Of a stretch of DNA of 51,669 nucleotides, positions 8,596 through 16,653 are shown piece by piece. The translations under genes and the position numbers were made by a program. The DNA comes from Acidobacteria bacterium 13_2_20CM_57_17 (GTDB lineage Bacteria; Acidobacteriota; Terriglobia; Acidiferrales; UBA7541): NCBI GenBank assembly GCA_001914785.1, contig MNDE01000050.1, forward strand, positions 1 to 51,669, given 5' to 3'. The notes beneath the pieces are model-generated. The model was not told the DNA's origin, ran no database searches, and worked only from the letters and a program-made list of their open reading frames with translations. Within the stretch, counting starts at the first letter, position 1. Each line of letters opens with the position of its first letter.

Positions 8596-8624
8596 TATAT
8601 ACTCTCTCAATATTGCGGCGTCAA
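8596..8624 (-). promoter_or_regulatory. sigma-70-type promoter upstream of PIN/TRAM gene
   Basis: On the minus strand, TTGACG (8619-8624) is followed after exactly 17 bases by TATATA (8596-8601, within TATATAAA). This is close to the consensus for the main sigma factor. It implies a leader of about 110 bases before the ATG at 8478. It is likely the promoter of the PIN/TRAM-ispD-ispF group. Confidence 0.7.
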
Positions 8625-8678
8625 GCGAGTTTCAACTCGGCGCAGTAGATTTTCGGTGAAACCAGTAGGGCATTCCCA

Positions 8679-9887
8679 TTATGGGACGTATAGTCGCGGG
8701 ACGCGCTGGCTCACCGCGCAAAGCAGGTCCGAGGTCACCGTCCCGATGCTGCGCGCCACCCGATTTGCCAGCAGGATTGCTTTGCCATCCGTACCGTGAA
8801 TGGTGGCCACATCGCCGATTTCCGCGCCATCGATCTCTGTCACATCGATCATGGTCACATCCATCGAGATAATGCCGACGATCGGCGCGAGCTTCCCACG
8901 CAGCAGCACATTCCCGCGGTTTCCCAACGAGCGATGGATTCCATCTCCGTACCCCGCGGCCAGAACACCGATGCGAGACGGCCGCTTGGCCACAAACGTC
9001 GCGTTGTAACCGACTCCCGCGCCGACGGGCACCGTGCGAATGCTGATGATCCGCGCGCGAAGGCTCATCACCGGCTTCAGCGGCAAACGCGCCTCGGCTT
9101 CTTCGCGTTTCTCCGGCGGATCGTAACCCGGATGGTAGCCATACAGAATCGCTCCGGGCCGCACCATGTCCGCCCACGTTTCCGGACGCGTCACGATCGC
9201 CGCGCTGTTCGCCAGGTGCACAATTCCTGGGTCAATCCCCAGCGCGCGCAAGCGTTCGAGCGCCGCGTAAAATCGCTCTTCTTGCTCACGAGTCTGCTGT
9301 CCAACCGCGGTGTTGGTAAACACTTCCGACGACGCAAAGTGTGAAAAAATTCCGGTTAGCTGCAGATGCTTGCACTTCCCCAATTGCCGCGCAAAGCAAT
9401 CCATGTCCGTGGAAGAAACGCCCAGACGGTTCATTCCCGTATCGATCTTCAGGTGGAATGGCACGCGCTTCTTGCCGCCGCGGCGCGCGGCCGCCCGGTT
9501 CAGTAATTCCAGTTGCTCGCAGCGATGAACCACTGCCGTTAGGTCATGCTCCACCAGCCGCGATTCTTCGCCCGGCACAAAACTTGTCAGCACCAGGATC
9601 GGCTTGCGGACGCCGTTCTGGCGGACGGCGATTCCCTCGTCCGTGCATGTAACGCCAAACCAGTCCGACCCGGCCTTCTCCAGCGCCTTGGCCACTTCCG
9701 GTCCGCCGTGCCCGTAGCCATTGCCTTTGACGATGGAGAGAATCTTGCGCGGCGCTTTGCGCTTTTCGTGTGGCGGGCTAACGTACTTGCGGATCGCTTC
9801 TAGATTCTGCGCCAGCGCGCCAAGCGAAACTTCCACCCATACCGGGCGTCGCACTTCTTTGCGGGAACTTTTCTGTGTGCCTGCCAT
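8679..9887 (-). CDS. alr: alanine racemase
   Basis: This PLP enzyme interconverts L- and D-alanine for peptidoglycan. It is 402 residues. The cofactor lysine lies in ILSIVKGNGYGHG, where most homologues have VVKANAYGHG; the second catalytic residue is the Tyr of AAGYGDGIHRSL. Between them KIDTGMNRLG and the phosphate-binding stretch are conserved, and the C-terminal beta domain contains IISMDVTMIDVT. The gene is separated from dnaB by 554 bases, although in many bacteria alr follows dnaB directly. GGAAGG lies upstream of the ATG. Confidence 0.94.
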   Translation of the reverse strand: MAGTQKSSRKEVRRPVWVEVSLGALAQNLEAIRKYVSPPHEKRKAPRKILSIVKGNGYGHGGPEVAKALEKAGSDWFGVTCTDEGIAVRQNGVRKPILVLTSFVPGEESRLVEHDLTAVVHRCEQLELLNRAAARRGGKKRVPFHLKIDTGMNRLGVSSTDMDCFARQLGKCKHLQLTGIFSHFASSEVFTNTAVGQQTREQEERFYAALERLRALGIDPGIVHLANSAAIVTRPETWADMVRPGAILYGYHPGYDPPEKREEAEARLPLKPVMSLRARIISIRTVPVGAGVGYNATFVAKRPSRIGVLAAGYGDGIHRSLGNRGNVLLRGKLAPIVGIISMDVTMIDVTEIDGAEIGDVATIHGTDGKAILLANRVARSIGTVTSDLLCAVSQRVPRLYVP

Positions 9888-10104
9888 GTGCCTTCCGAAA
9901 AATTCAGTTTACGCCATCCACGCGGCTTACGCCCTCCGCCAGCCGCTTTGCCTGCCGCCTGAATGACAATACCTCTCACACTGCAAACTGGTGGCCTTTC
10001 GCAGTCGCACCTCCCGATTTCGGCTCAAACAGTTTTGCTGGAAAACTTTCCTGCTGTTCCGAATGCTCTTTGGATCTTTCCATTATTCCTTTCTTAACTT
10101 TTCC

Positions 10105-10188
10105 TTGACTTTCCTCCATTAGCCAGTAAACTTTATCTCGTATAAAACTACATTCGGAGTGCGGGAGCTTGCTTCCGCTTTTCTTTTT
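10105..10188 (+). ncRNA. candidate short intergenic RNA
   Basis: A TTGACT hexamer (10105-10110) is followed 16 bases later by TAAACT, with TATAAA further on. An intrinsic terminator ends the unit at 10188. Both flanking genes point the other way, so this terminator serves neither of them. The transcript would be about 50 bases. The promoter match is only moderate, so the call is tentative. Confidence 0.35.
10161..10188 (+). terminator. intrinsic terminator, orphan, plus strand
   Basis: GCGGGAGC and GCTTCCGC pair over eight positions with one G-U wobble around a tiny loop, followed at once by TTTTCTTTTT. The T-tract is only on the plus strand, while alr and dnaB are on the minus strand. Confidence 0.65.
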
Positions 10189-10251
10189 AGGGCAGTCATT
10201 TCGGCCTTGCTAGTCCAAAACAGCCAAAATCGCGTTCTTTAGAATCAATCA

Positions 10252-10322
10252 CTTACGAAATGCTCTTTTTGTAAGTCCTTTCCTTTGACATTCATGCAAA
10301 TTCATAGGGGGGTAGGGGGGTA
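10252..10322. repeat. hairpin plus double G6 run, putative intergenic element
   Basis: A nine-base stem (CTTACGAAA with TTTTGTAAG, one G-T wobble, 10252-10275) is followed 30 bases later by AGGGGGGTAGGGGGGTA (10306-10322). Elements ending in such paired G runs, or CCCCCCTACCCCCC on the other strand, are something I recall from acidobacterial intergenic regions. That recollection is not checked here, and only one copy is in this window. Confidence 0.45.
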
Positions 10323-10441
10323 CAGCACCTATGGCACGCGCTGACGAGGTCGCTCGCTGCTCTTCCTCTTGGATGGGCTCCAACAGTCATGCTGCCGACT
10401 CAGCCGCCCAGTGTGGGCAAACTGCCGCGGTGTGGCAGCAA

Positions 10442-11809
10442 CTACATGTCGTCCGGGGCGAATTGCGAGAACGCGTCCGGTGCCGCCTCTTCAAACCGCG
10501 TGAACCGGCTCCGGAATACGAACTTGACCATGTCGGTCGGTCCATTTCGCTGTTTCGCGATTCGGAGTTCCGTTTCTTCCCTTTCTTCCGGCGTCGCCCC
10601 CGCTTTGAAGAAATGCGGCCGATAGATGAACATCACCATGTCCGCGTCCTGTTCGATGGCGCCGGACTCGCGCAAATCCGATAGCTGGGGCCCGCGCTCG
10701 TCGCGTTCCGGCGCGCGCGTAAGCTGGCTGAGCACCAGCACGGGAATCTGCAACTCCTTCGCCAGTCCCTTCAATCCTCGCGAGATGCTGGACACCTCTT
10801 CCTGGCGGTTCCCAAAACGTCCGCGCGCGGTAATCAGCTGGAGATAGTCCACCACTAGCATGGACAATCCTTTGTCGCGCTTCAGCCGCCGCGCCTTGGC
10901 CCCGATTTCCAGCACGCTGATCGATCCCGCGTCGTCGATCCACAGGGGCGCCGATGAAATCGTTCCCAGCGATTCCGTCATCCGCCGCCAGTCTTCCTTG
11001 CTCAAATGCCCGGTGCGGAATTTGTGCGCGTCAATCTGCGCCACCGACGCCACCAGTCGCTGCAGCAGCGATTCCTTGGACATTTCCAGGCTGAACATGG
11101 CTACCGGGTGCCCGCCGCGAATGGCGATGTTTTCCATCAGGTTCAGCGCCAGCGCCGTTTTCCCTTGCGAAGGCCGCGCCGCCAGGATCAGCAATTCCGA
11201 AGGCTGCAAGCCGGATGTGAGCTTGTCCAGCTCGATATAGCCCGTGGGGATTCCCGTGATGCTCTTGCCTTCACGGAAGATTCTTTCCAGCCGTTCAAAA
11301 TTGTCGCGAACGATGTCCTTTATCGAAATCAGCCCAGCGCGCACGCGGTCTTCCGCCAGCGCAAAAATCGAAGACTCCGCGTTGTCCAGGATCGCGTCGG
11401 CGCCGTCCTCGCCCTCAAAGGCGCGCTGCTGGATATTGTGCGTGGCGTGAATCAGGTTCCGCAGGATCGCCTTTTCCTTGACGATGCGCGCGTAATGCTC
11501 GATGTTCGTGACCCTCGGCATGCCGTCGGCGAGTGACGCCAGGTACGGCGCGCCACCGGAGGCTTCCAGTTCGCCCTTGCGGTTCAGCTCCTCGGTCAGC
11601 GTCACCAGGTCGATGGCCTGCTGGCCCTCGCCCAGAGAGATCATCTGCGTGAAAACGCGCCGGTGCTGGTCCAGAAAGAAATCTTCCGGCCGCAGATGCT
11701 CGATCGCCGGGTTCAGCGCGTGGTTATCCAGCAAAATCGCGCCAAGAACAGAGCGTTCCGCATCCAGGTTATTAGGCAAGGGTTTTTCGAGTGTGGCTTC
11801 AGAGGGCAT
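10442..11809 (-). CDS. dnaB: replicative DNA helicase DnaB
   Basis: This is the hexameric fork helicase, 455 residues. The N-terminal primase-interacting domain begins with NLDAERSVLGAILLDN. The RecA-like domain carries Walker A ARPSQGKTALAL near residue 210 (an A and an S where GRPGMGKT is usual), Walker B LLVVDYLQLI and the arginine-finger region SQLTRAPERDERGPQLSDLRESGAIEQDADMV. The C-terminus has IAKQRNGPTDMVKFVF. The gene normally follows rplI directly, but here an alcohol dehydrogenase and a sigma-like gene lie between them, so it needs its own promoter. On the minus strand upstream, TTGCGC-N18-TATTGT is a weak candidate. Confidence 0.96.
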   Translation of the reverse strand: MPSEATLEKPLPNNLDAERSVLGAILLDNHALNPAIEHLRPEDFFLDQHRRVFTQMISLGEGQQAIDLVTLTEELNRKGELEASGGAPYLASLADGMPRVTNIEHYARIVKEKAILRNLIHATHNIQQRAFEGEDGADAILDNAESSIFALAEDRVRAGLISIKDIVRDNFERLERIFREGKSITGIPTGYIELDKLTSGLQPSELLILAARPSQGKTALALNLMENIAIRGGHPVAMFSLEMSKESLLQRLVASVAQIDAHKFRTGHLSKEDWRRMTESLGTISSAPLWIDDAGSISVLEIGAKARRLKRDKGLSMLVVDYLQLITARGRFGNRQEEVSSISRGLKGLAKELQIPVLVLSQLTRAPERDERGPQLSDLRESGAIEQDADMVMFIYRPHFFKAGATPEEREETELRIAKQRNGPTDMVKFVFRSRFTRFEEAAPDAFSQFAPDDM

Positions 11810-12155
11810 TAGTATTCGCTTTATATTCGCCTACAATAACACAAAGCTCTTTTGCCGCGCAAGACTGGCTTGCACACGGAAACGCGGCAGTCAAAAAATT
11901 TCAGGTGGCGAGAATAATTACGATGGGCCTCGACCAGTTCCTGTTTGCTGCTTTGTGATGTTGGCGCAGTGTGCGCCGGAGAAAGACGCATGTCAATTAG
12001 GATGGATGTGCAAGATTGCGGAACATGTGCAAAACTTTTTGACTTTTTCCGCGCAATGTTTTTTGCGGCCTCCGGCATTGAAAAATGTGTCGCTTTGCGC
12101 GAAGCGCGCATCGAAGTTTTGTGTATAAATCCAGAATAGAGAACGGAGAGTCTCG
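11810..12155. other. divergent intergenic region dnaB / alcohol dehydrogenase
   Basis: This 346-base gap holds the promoters of two divergent genes. A TATAAAT at 12124-12130 lies about 25 bases before the dehydrogenase ATG and is a reasonable -10 box, but no clear -35 is at the right distance. GCGCGAAGCGCGC just upstream forms a short hairpin. No gene was seen. Confidence 0.4.
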
Positions 12156-13169
12156 ATGGCAAAAATGAAAGTGGCGCTGGTGCCCAAACCGGGAGCGGAT
12201 TTCGAAATCGTCGAGCGTGAAATTCCGCAGCCATCGGTGGGGCACGTGCGCGTTCGCGTGCAGGCTTGCGGCATTTGCCACAGCGACAGTCTCGTAAAAG
12301 AGGGACACTGGCCCGGCATTCAATATCCCCGCGCCCCCGGGCACGAAGTCGCCGGCGTGGTCGACGAAATAGGTTCCGGCGTCATCGGATGGAAAAAAGG
12401 CCAGCGCGTCGGTGTCGGCTGGCACGGCGGGCAGGACGGCACGTGCCTCCCGTGCCGCCGCGGAGATTTCGCCAATTGCCGCAACCTGAAAATTTCGGGA
12501 ATCAGTTATGACGGCGGCTACCAGGAATACATGATCTCCCCGGTGGAAGCGCTTGCCGCCATTCCGGAGAGCCTGGATGCCGCAGAGGCCGGTCCCCTGC
12601 TCTGCGCGGGAATCACCACCTTCAACTCATTGCGTCACAGCGGCGCGTCGCCCGGCGACCTCGTTGCCGTGCAAGGCATCGGCGGCCTTGGGCATCTCGG
12701 AATTCAGTTTGCCAATAAATTTGGATACAGAGTTGCCGCGGTCGGCCGCGGCCCGCAAAACGCCGCCCTCGCGAAAAAACTCGGCGCGCACTTGTATATC
12801 GACAGCAAAGCCACCAACGCCGCGGAAGAACTTCAGAAGCTCGGCGGCGCCAGCGTGATTTTGGCCACCGCTCCGGATTCAAAATCGATGTCCGAACTCG
12901 TCGGCGGTCTGGCCTTGAACGGGACACTGCTGGTTGTCGGCGCGGGGCAAGGTCCGATCGAGGCTTCGCCGATTCAACTCATCATGGGGCGAAGGAGAAT
13001 CCAGGGCTGGCCTTCCGGCATTCCCACAGACTCCGAAGACACCCTGCGCTTCGCCGAAATGACCGGCATCCGCCCCATGATCGAAAAATTTCCCCTGGAA
13101 AAAGCAGCCGAAGCCTACACCCGCATGGTGAGCGGCAAAGCCGAATTCCGCGTTGTTCTCACTATGTAA
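12156..13169 (+). CDS. zinc-dependent alcohol dehydrogenase
   Basis: This is a 337-residue medium-chain dehydrogenase of the AdhP/AdhA type, oxidising alcohols or reducing aldehydes with NAD(H). Catalytic zinc ligands are visible in CGICHSD and PGHEVAG, with the later Cys of GPLLCAG. The structural zinc loop reads DGTCLPCRRGDFANC, so the first of the four usual cysteines is Asp; such substitution is tolerated in some subfamilies. The NAD fold has GIGGLGHLGIQFA. The gene stands on the plus strand inside an otherwise minus-strand ribosomal and replication block, which suggests insertion. It converges with the sigma-like gene one base away (stop to stop). Confidence 0.92.
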   Translation: MAKMKVALVPKPGADFEIVEREIPQPSVGHVRVRVQACGICHSDSLVKEGHWPGIQYPRAPGHEVAGVVDEIGSGVIGWKKGQRVGVGWHGGQDGTCLPCRRGDFANCRNLKISGISYDGGYQEYMISPVEALAAIPESLDAAEAGPLLCAGITTFNSLRHSGASPGDLVAVQGIGGLGHLGIQFANKFGYRVAAVGRGPQNAALAKKLGAHLYIDSKATNAAEELQKLGGASVILATAPDSKSMSELVGGLALNGTLLVVGAGQGPIEASPIQLIMGRRRIQGWPSGIPTDSEDTLRFAEMTGIRPMIEKFPLEKAAEAYTRMVSGKAEFRVVLTM

Positions 13170-13170
13170 A

Positions 13171-13545
13171 CTATTGCAATTCGGATATCGCTCTCAAGAC
13201 GGCAGCCTGTATGCAAGTGGCGGCGTGAGTCGAAAAACTGCCACTAGAGCTTTCGTTAAAGGTCTTGACGGCGAGCAGGAGACCCTCATTGCCACGTTGA
13301 ATTAAATCCAGCGTGCCGATGCCCGCAGAAGAATATCTTTCGGCGATAGGCACGACTAAAGAGAGGTTGGCTTCGATCAGGCGCCTAGCGGCAGATTCCG
13401 CTAGCTCATTCTGTTTCCTCACGCGTTGCAATAGATCGGTCTCTTCGCCTTTCGTCAACGGCGGAATAGTGCTGAGCTCGCGCAGATAGAACTTCAACGG
13501 ATCATTGGCGTCCAAATCCATCACATGCTCACCGGTCATAGGCAT
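13171..13545 (-). CDS. sigma-70-like protein with regions 1.2 and 2 only
   Basis: The protein is 124 residues, far shorter than any sigma-70 factor. Region 1.2 is clear (DPLKFYLREL, then LTKGEETDLLQRV). Region 2 follows (RRLIEANLSLVVPIAERYSS, then GTLDLIQRGNEGLLLAVKTFN), the part that clamps onto the RNA polymerase beta-prime coiled coil. The chain then reads FSTHAATCIQAAVLRAI, where sigma factors have FSTYATWWIRQAI. The tryptophans and neighbours that melt and read the -10 box are therefore gone, and regions 3 and 4 are missing. It could occupy core polymerase without recognising a promoter, or it could be a relic. It lies 40 bases behind rplI in the same direction. Confidence 0.7.
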   Translation of the reverse strand: MPMTGEHVMDLDANDPLKFYLRELSTIPPLTKGEETDLLQRVRKQNELAESAARRLIEANLSLVVPIAERYSSAGIGTLDLIQRGNEGLLLAVKTFNESSSGSFSTHAATCIQAAVLRAISELQ

Positions 13546-13585
13546 CGCTCGCCTGTCGATTGATAGCGCTCGATGAGGAACGGAG

Positions 13586-14032
13586 CTACGATTCTTTTTC
13601 GACTGTCACCTTGATCTGCGCGGTCACGTCGCGGAACACCTTGATGGTCACCTGAAATTCTCCGATGCTCTTGATCGGCTCGCCAAGCTGTGCCTGGCGC
13701 TTGTCAATCTTGAAGCCCTGCGCCCCAAGCCCCTCCGCGATGTCGGCGGAAGTCACCGACCCGAACATCTGATCGTTTTCTCCGGTCTTGCACGTAAACT
13801 TGAGCGAAATCCCGTTGAGCAATTCGGCTTGCTTCTGCGCGGCTTCCAGCTCCGTCGCCGTCTTTTTGGCCAGCGAAGTGCGAATCCGCTCGATGGCTTT
13901 CAAGTTTCCCGCGGTCGCTTCAACGGCAAGCTTTTTCGGCAAAAGAAAATTGCGCGCGTAGCCCGGCTTCACCGTCACCACGTCGCCGCGGTGGCCCAGC
14001 TTTTCGACGTCTTCCTGAAGAATGATTTGCAT
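13586..14032 (-). CDS. rplI: 50S ribosomal protein L9
   Basis: This is the 148-residue large-subunit protein L9. The N-terminal RNA-binding domain is diagnostic: MQIILQEDVEKLGHRGDVVTVKPGYARNFLLP, followed by KKLAVEAT. A long connecting helix (about 45-75) leads to the C-terminal domain, with GSVTSADIAEGL and IKSIGEFQVTIKVFRDV. It follows rpsR by 54 bases in the conserved rpsF-rpsR-rplI order. Confidence 0.97.
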   Translation of the reverse strand: MQIILQEDVEKLGHRGDVVTVKPGYARNFLLPKKLAVEATAGNLKAIERIRTSLAKKTATELEAAQKQAELLNGISLKFTCKTGENDQMFGSVTSADIAEGLGAQGFKIDKRQAQLGEPIKSIGEFQVTIKVFRDVTAQIKVTVEKES

Positions 14033-14086
14033 GTCTTCTCTCTAAGCTCCTGTTTCCTTGCCCCTTGGGGTCATCACCGCGAGGGT

Positions 14087-14593
14087 TCATGCCTTTGGCG
14101 CTTCAGCGACTAGCGCGGCAGCCGGTGCCGCTGTTCCATGTGACGGCGCTGCGTGGGCCGCTCCCGGCACTACGACGCGAGGCGCCTGCGTGCCCGCCGC
14201 GCTTCCGGAGAATGGCAATAGCGCGATGTTGCGCGCCCGCTTGATGGCCACGCCCAGCCAGCGTTGGTGCCTGGCGCAAACGCCCGTCATTCGTCGCGGC
14301 AGTATCTTTCCGCGCTCCTGCACGAACTGCGAGAGGATGTCCGCGCGCTTGTAGTCGATGAAGTCCATCTTCTCGACGCAGAACTTGCACACCTTCTTCT
14401 TGCGGAAATACTGGCGCTTGCCTCTGGGCCGGCCTCCGGGCCCCCCAGGTCCGCCCGGACCGCCTCCTCCCGGGCCGCCTTCGCGCCGCGGACCACCGTG
14501 CCCGCCGCCCGGGCCGCCGTGACCGCCACCGTGGCCGCCTTCTCGCCGTGGAGCTCCTCCCGGCGCTGTTGCTTGTTTCTGTTCCTCTGCCAT
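14087..14593 (-). CDS. rpsR: 30S ribosomal protein S18 with low-complexity extensions
   Basis: The core is standard S18: [25 protein letters not shown], then [34 protein letters not shown]. It keeps the three cysteines and the histidine that bind zinc in the C+ form of this protein. Unusually, about 55 residues of glycine, proline, histidine and arginine precede it, and about 35 alanine- and proline-rich residues follow. The product is 168 residues against the usual 75-90. I use ATG 14593, which has AAAGGG upstream; the track start is a GTG nine bases earlier. It is the middle gene of rpsF-rpsR-rplI. Confidence 0.95.
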   Translation of the reverse strand: MAEEQKQATAPGGAPRREGGHGGGHGGPGGGHGGPRREGGPGGGGPGGPGGPGGRPRGKRQYFRKKKVCKFCVEKMDFIDYKRADILSQFVQERGKILPRRMTGVCARHQRWLGVAIKRARNIALLPFSGSAAGTQAPRVVVPGAAHAAPSHGTAAPAAALVAEAPKA

Positions 14594-14704
14594 ACCTTCC
14601 ACCCTTTCACTCGTCGCCCGGCCTCGCCGGGAACAAACCTTTTATGATTCCGGTAAAACCGGAGTCACTTTGCTTTAAACAAAAAATCTCATCGCAGCGC
14701 AGAA

Positions 14705-15121
14705 CTAGCTCGTCGCCGTGGCCTGCTCCGGAGCCGCCGCCGCAGGAGCAGGAGCCGGCGTTCGCCGCGGACGCCGCGCCGCGCGCTTCTCGCGCTTCAG
14801 CGAAAGTTTCTTCTGGCGTTTCAAATCTTCATCCAATCGCACGGTCTGATACTTAATCACGTTGTCTTGCACGCGCAGGCGCCGCTCCAGCTCAGCGATC
14901 AATTCGCCGTGCGTGGTGCGGATTTCCTGATGCACGTAAATTCCTTCGCGGTGCTTGGCCACGCGGTACGCCAGCTTCCGCGTGCCCCAGTGCTCGGTCT
15001 TCTCGATCTTGCCGCCCTTTTCCGCGCAAGTGTGCTCGACGACCGCGAGCAGCTTCTTGATTTCATCTTCCGGCGTCGCCGGACGCACGATGAAAACCAA
15101 ATCGTAATAACGCTCTTCCAT
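14705..15121 (-). CDS. rpsF: 30S ribosomal protein S6
   Basis: This S6 protein of 138 residues starts at ATG 15121 (EERYYDLVFIVRP); the track start 22 codons earlier has no family support. The ferredoxin-like core carries the expected GGKIEKTEHWGTRKLAYRVAKHREG, and the chain ends in a basic, then alanine- and proline-rich tail of about 40 residues that most S6 proteins lack. S6 pairs with S18 on the small-subunit platform, and the S18 gene lies next in the operon. No ssb gene stands between them, as it does in many bacteria. Confidence 0.95.
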   Translation of the reverse strand: MEERYYDLVFIVRPATPEDEIKKLLAVVEHTCAEKGGKIEKTEHWGTRKLAYRVAKHREGIYVHQEIRTTHGELIAELERRLRVQDNVIKYQTVRLDEDLKRQKKLSLKREKRAARRPRRTPAPAPAAAAPEQATATS

Positions 15122-15205
15122 AATGACCTCTTTTTCTTTTGACCCCGAACGAATCGGCGTCGCTTCAAATCTTTCCCGGGCGCGCAAAACGAAAGAAAAC
15201 TCTTT

Positions 15206-15802
15206 CTACTTTTGCTCCGCTTCTTCCGGCTCTTCTGGTTTCCGCCGGTTGTATTTCGTCATCGCCGCGTCGAGTCCCTGCTTCAGGATCATCTCCACGG
15301 CGTCTCCGGCTTCGCCGATCATTTCCGCCGCGACTTCCAATTCCGCCTTTTTCATCGGCCGCAGAACGTATTCTTTGCGGCTGCTCAACGGATGGTCCGG
15401 CCCACACCCAAGCCGCAGCCTTGCGAATTCCTGCGTGCCGACCGAACTGATCACGGACTTCGCGCCGTTGTGGCTTCCCGCGCTGCCGTCCGGATGAATC
15501 CGAATGGTGCCCAGCGGCAGTTGCGCCTCGTCCCACATGAGCAGCAGATCTTCCGTGCCCAGTTCGTACTTACCCAGCAGATCCCTCACGGAAACTCCGC
15601 TGAGATTCATGTACGTCTGCGGCTTTGCCAGGATCACTTCTTCCCCGGCAATCTTTCCCCGGCCCACCAGCGCCTTGCCCTCGGGCCGTTCCACGCGAAT
15701 CCCGCTGCGATTCGCCAGTTCATCCACCGCCATGAAACCCAGGTTATGCGGCGTCCACTGATACTCCGGATCGGGATTCCCAAGTCCCACAATGAGCCGC
15801 AT
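15206..15802 (-). CDS. pth: peptidyl-tRNA hydrolase
   Basis: This enzyme frees tRNA from prematurely released peptidyl-tRNAs. From ATG 15802 it is 198 residues: RLIVGLGNPDPEYQWTPHNLGFMAVD holds the catalytic His, YMNLSG the substrate Asn, and MWDEAQLPLGTIR the catalytic Asp. The usual GGxGGHNG loop is GSAGSHNGAKS. The track start nine codons upstream is not needed. The C-terminus is glutamate-rich. It sits between rplY and rpsF, the common bacterial order. Confidence 0.94.
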   Translation of the reverse strand: MRLIVGLGNPDPEYQWTPHNLGFMAVDELANRSGIRVERPEGKALVGRGKIAGEEVILAKPQTYMNLSGVSVRDLLGKYELGTEDLLLMWDEAQLPLGTIRIHPDGSAGSHNGAKSVISSVGTQEFARLRLGCGPDHPLSSRKEYVLRPMKKAELEVAAEMIGEAGDAVEMILKQGLDAAMTKYNRRKPEEPEEAEQK

Positions 15803-15841
15803 AGACGTTTTTCCAGCCGCCCGCAAATCGCGGGGCGCGCG

Positions 15842-16594
15842 TTACTTTTTCTTTTCGCCCTTGTCGCTTTTTTCGCTCTTCTCCGCCTTGGGCTTGGCTT
15901 CCTCTTCGGCGCCTTCTTCGCCTTCCACTTCCTTCTTGCCCTTCTTGATGACTTCCGGCTCGGCCGGCGTTGCGGTTTCCGCAGCCACGGCTTCCGCAGG
16001 CTTCTCTTCTTCGACCTTGAGCATGACCACGTGCGCCAGCACGCGTTCGGGTTCGGTCAGCAGTTTGAGTTTCGTGGTGTCAATCGACAAATCACCGGCG
16101 CGCAACTGCTGGTTGAGCATCAATCCGCTGACATCCACCTTAAACTCCGTCGGAATGTCCGCCGGCAAGCATTCGATTTCCACTTCGCGCGTCACGACTT
16201 CAAAAACTCCGCCTTGCACTTTCACTCCCGCAGGCTCGCCGAAGGTGTGCACGGGAACCATCACCTTCATGCGGACGTCCATGGCCACGCGAAGAAGATC
16301 GACGTGCAGCAATTTTCCGGTGATGGGGTCCGTCAGCCAATCCTTCAGGATCGCAGGCTCGTGCTTGCCGCCAAGGTCCACCTGAAACAGAGTGTTGTGC
16401 CCGGTTTCCGAGCGGAGAATCGCGCTGACTTGCTTGGCGTTCACTGCCAGCGTGATGGATTGGCCCTTGCCTCCATACAACACCGCCGGCACTTTGCCCG
16501 TCTGGCGCAGCCGCCGCGCCTCGTTCTTGCCGCGCGAGCTGCGCGGCGCGCCTTCCACCACAATTTTTTCTGGCTTTTCTGCCTTCTGTGCCAT
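15842..16594 (-). CDS. rplY: 50S ribosomal protein bL25 (CTC/TL5 form)
   Basis: This 250-residue 5S rRNA-binding protein is of the long general-stress form. The N-terminal L25 domain has GKNEARRLRQTGKVPAVLYGG and FQVDLGG. The C-terminal beta domain has VPVHTFGEPAGVKVQGGVFE and the signature EIECLPADIPTEFKVDVSGL. The last 50 residues are a lysine- and glutamate-rich disordered tail. AAGG precedes the ATG. The gene lies in the prs-rplY-pth order seen widely; two palindromic repeats occupy the 88-base gap to prs. Confidence 0.95.
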   Translation of the reverse strand: MAQKAEKPEKIVVEGAPRSSRGKNEARRLRQTGKVPAVLYGGKGQSITLAVNAKQVSAILRSETGHNTLFQVDLGGKHEPAILKDWLTDPITGKLLHVDLLRVAMDVRMKVMVPVHTFGEPAGVKVQGGVFEVVTREVEIECLPADIPTEFKVDVSGLMLNQQLRAGDLSIDTTKLKLLTEPERVLAHVVMLKVEEEKPAEAVAAETATPAEPEVIKKGKKEVEGEEGAEEEAKPKAEKSEKSDKGEKKK

Positions 16595-16616
16595 GTCCTT
16601 CTTCCCTTCCCTGTAG

Positions 16617-16636
16617 GACAGGCATTCCTGCCTGTC
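16617..16636. repeat. short palindromic repeat, copy 2
   Basis: GACAGGCA and TGCCTGTC pair perfectly around TTCC; the copy differs from that at 5146-5165 by one loop base. It lies in the transcribed gap between prs and rplY. Confidence 0.75.
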
Positions 16637-16653
16637 TTGTTGCTAGTTCTCAG

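Larger units (their letters stand above)
9888..10441. other. 554-base intergenic region between alr and dnaB
   Basis: No convincing protein gene lies here; the two short plus-strand ORFs have compositions unlike real genes. The stretch is noticeably AT-rich in its middle compared with its neighbours. It holds a plus-strand promoter-terminator pair (10105-10188), a hairpin (10252-10275) and a paired G6 run (10306-10322), each listed separately. Confidence 0.6.
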
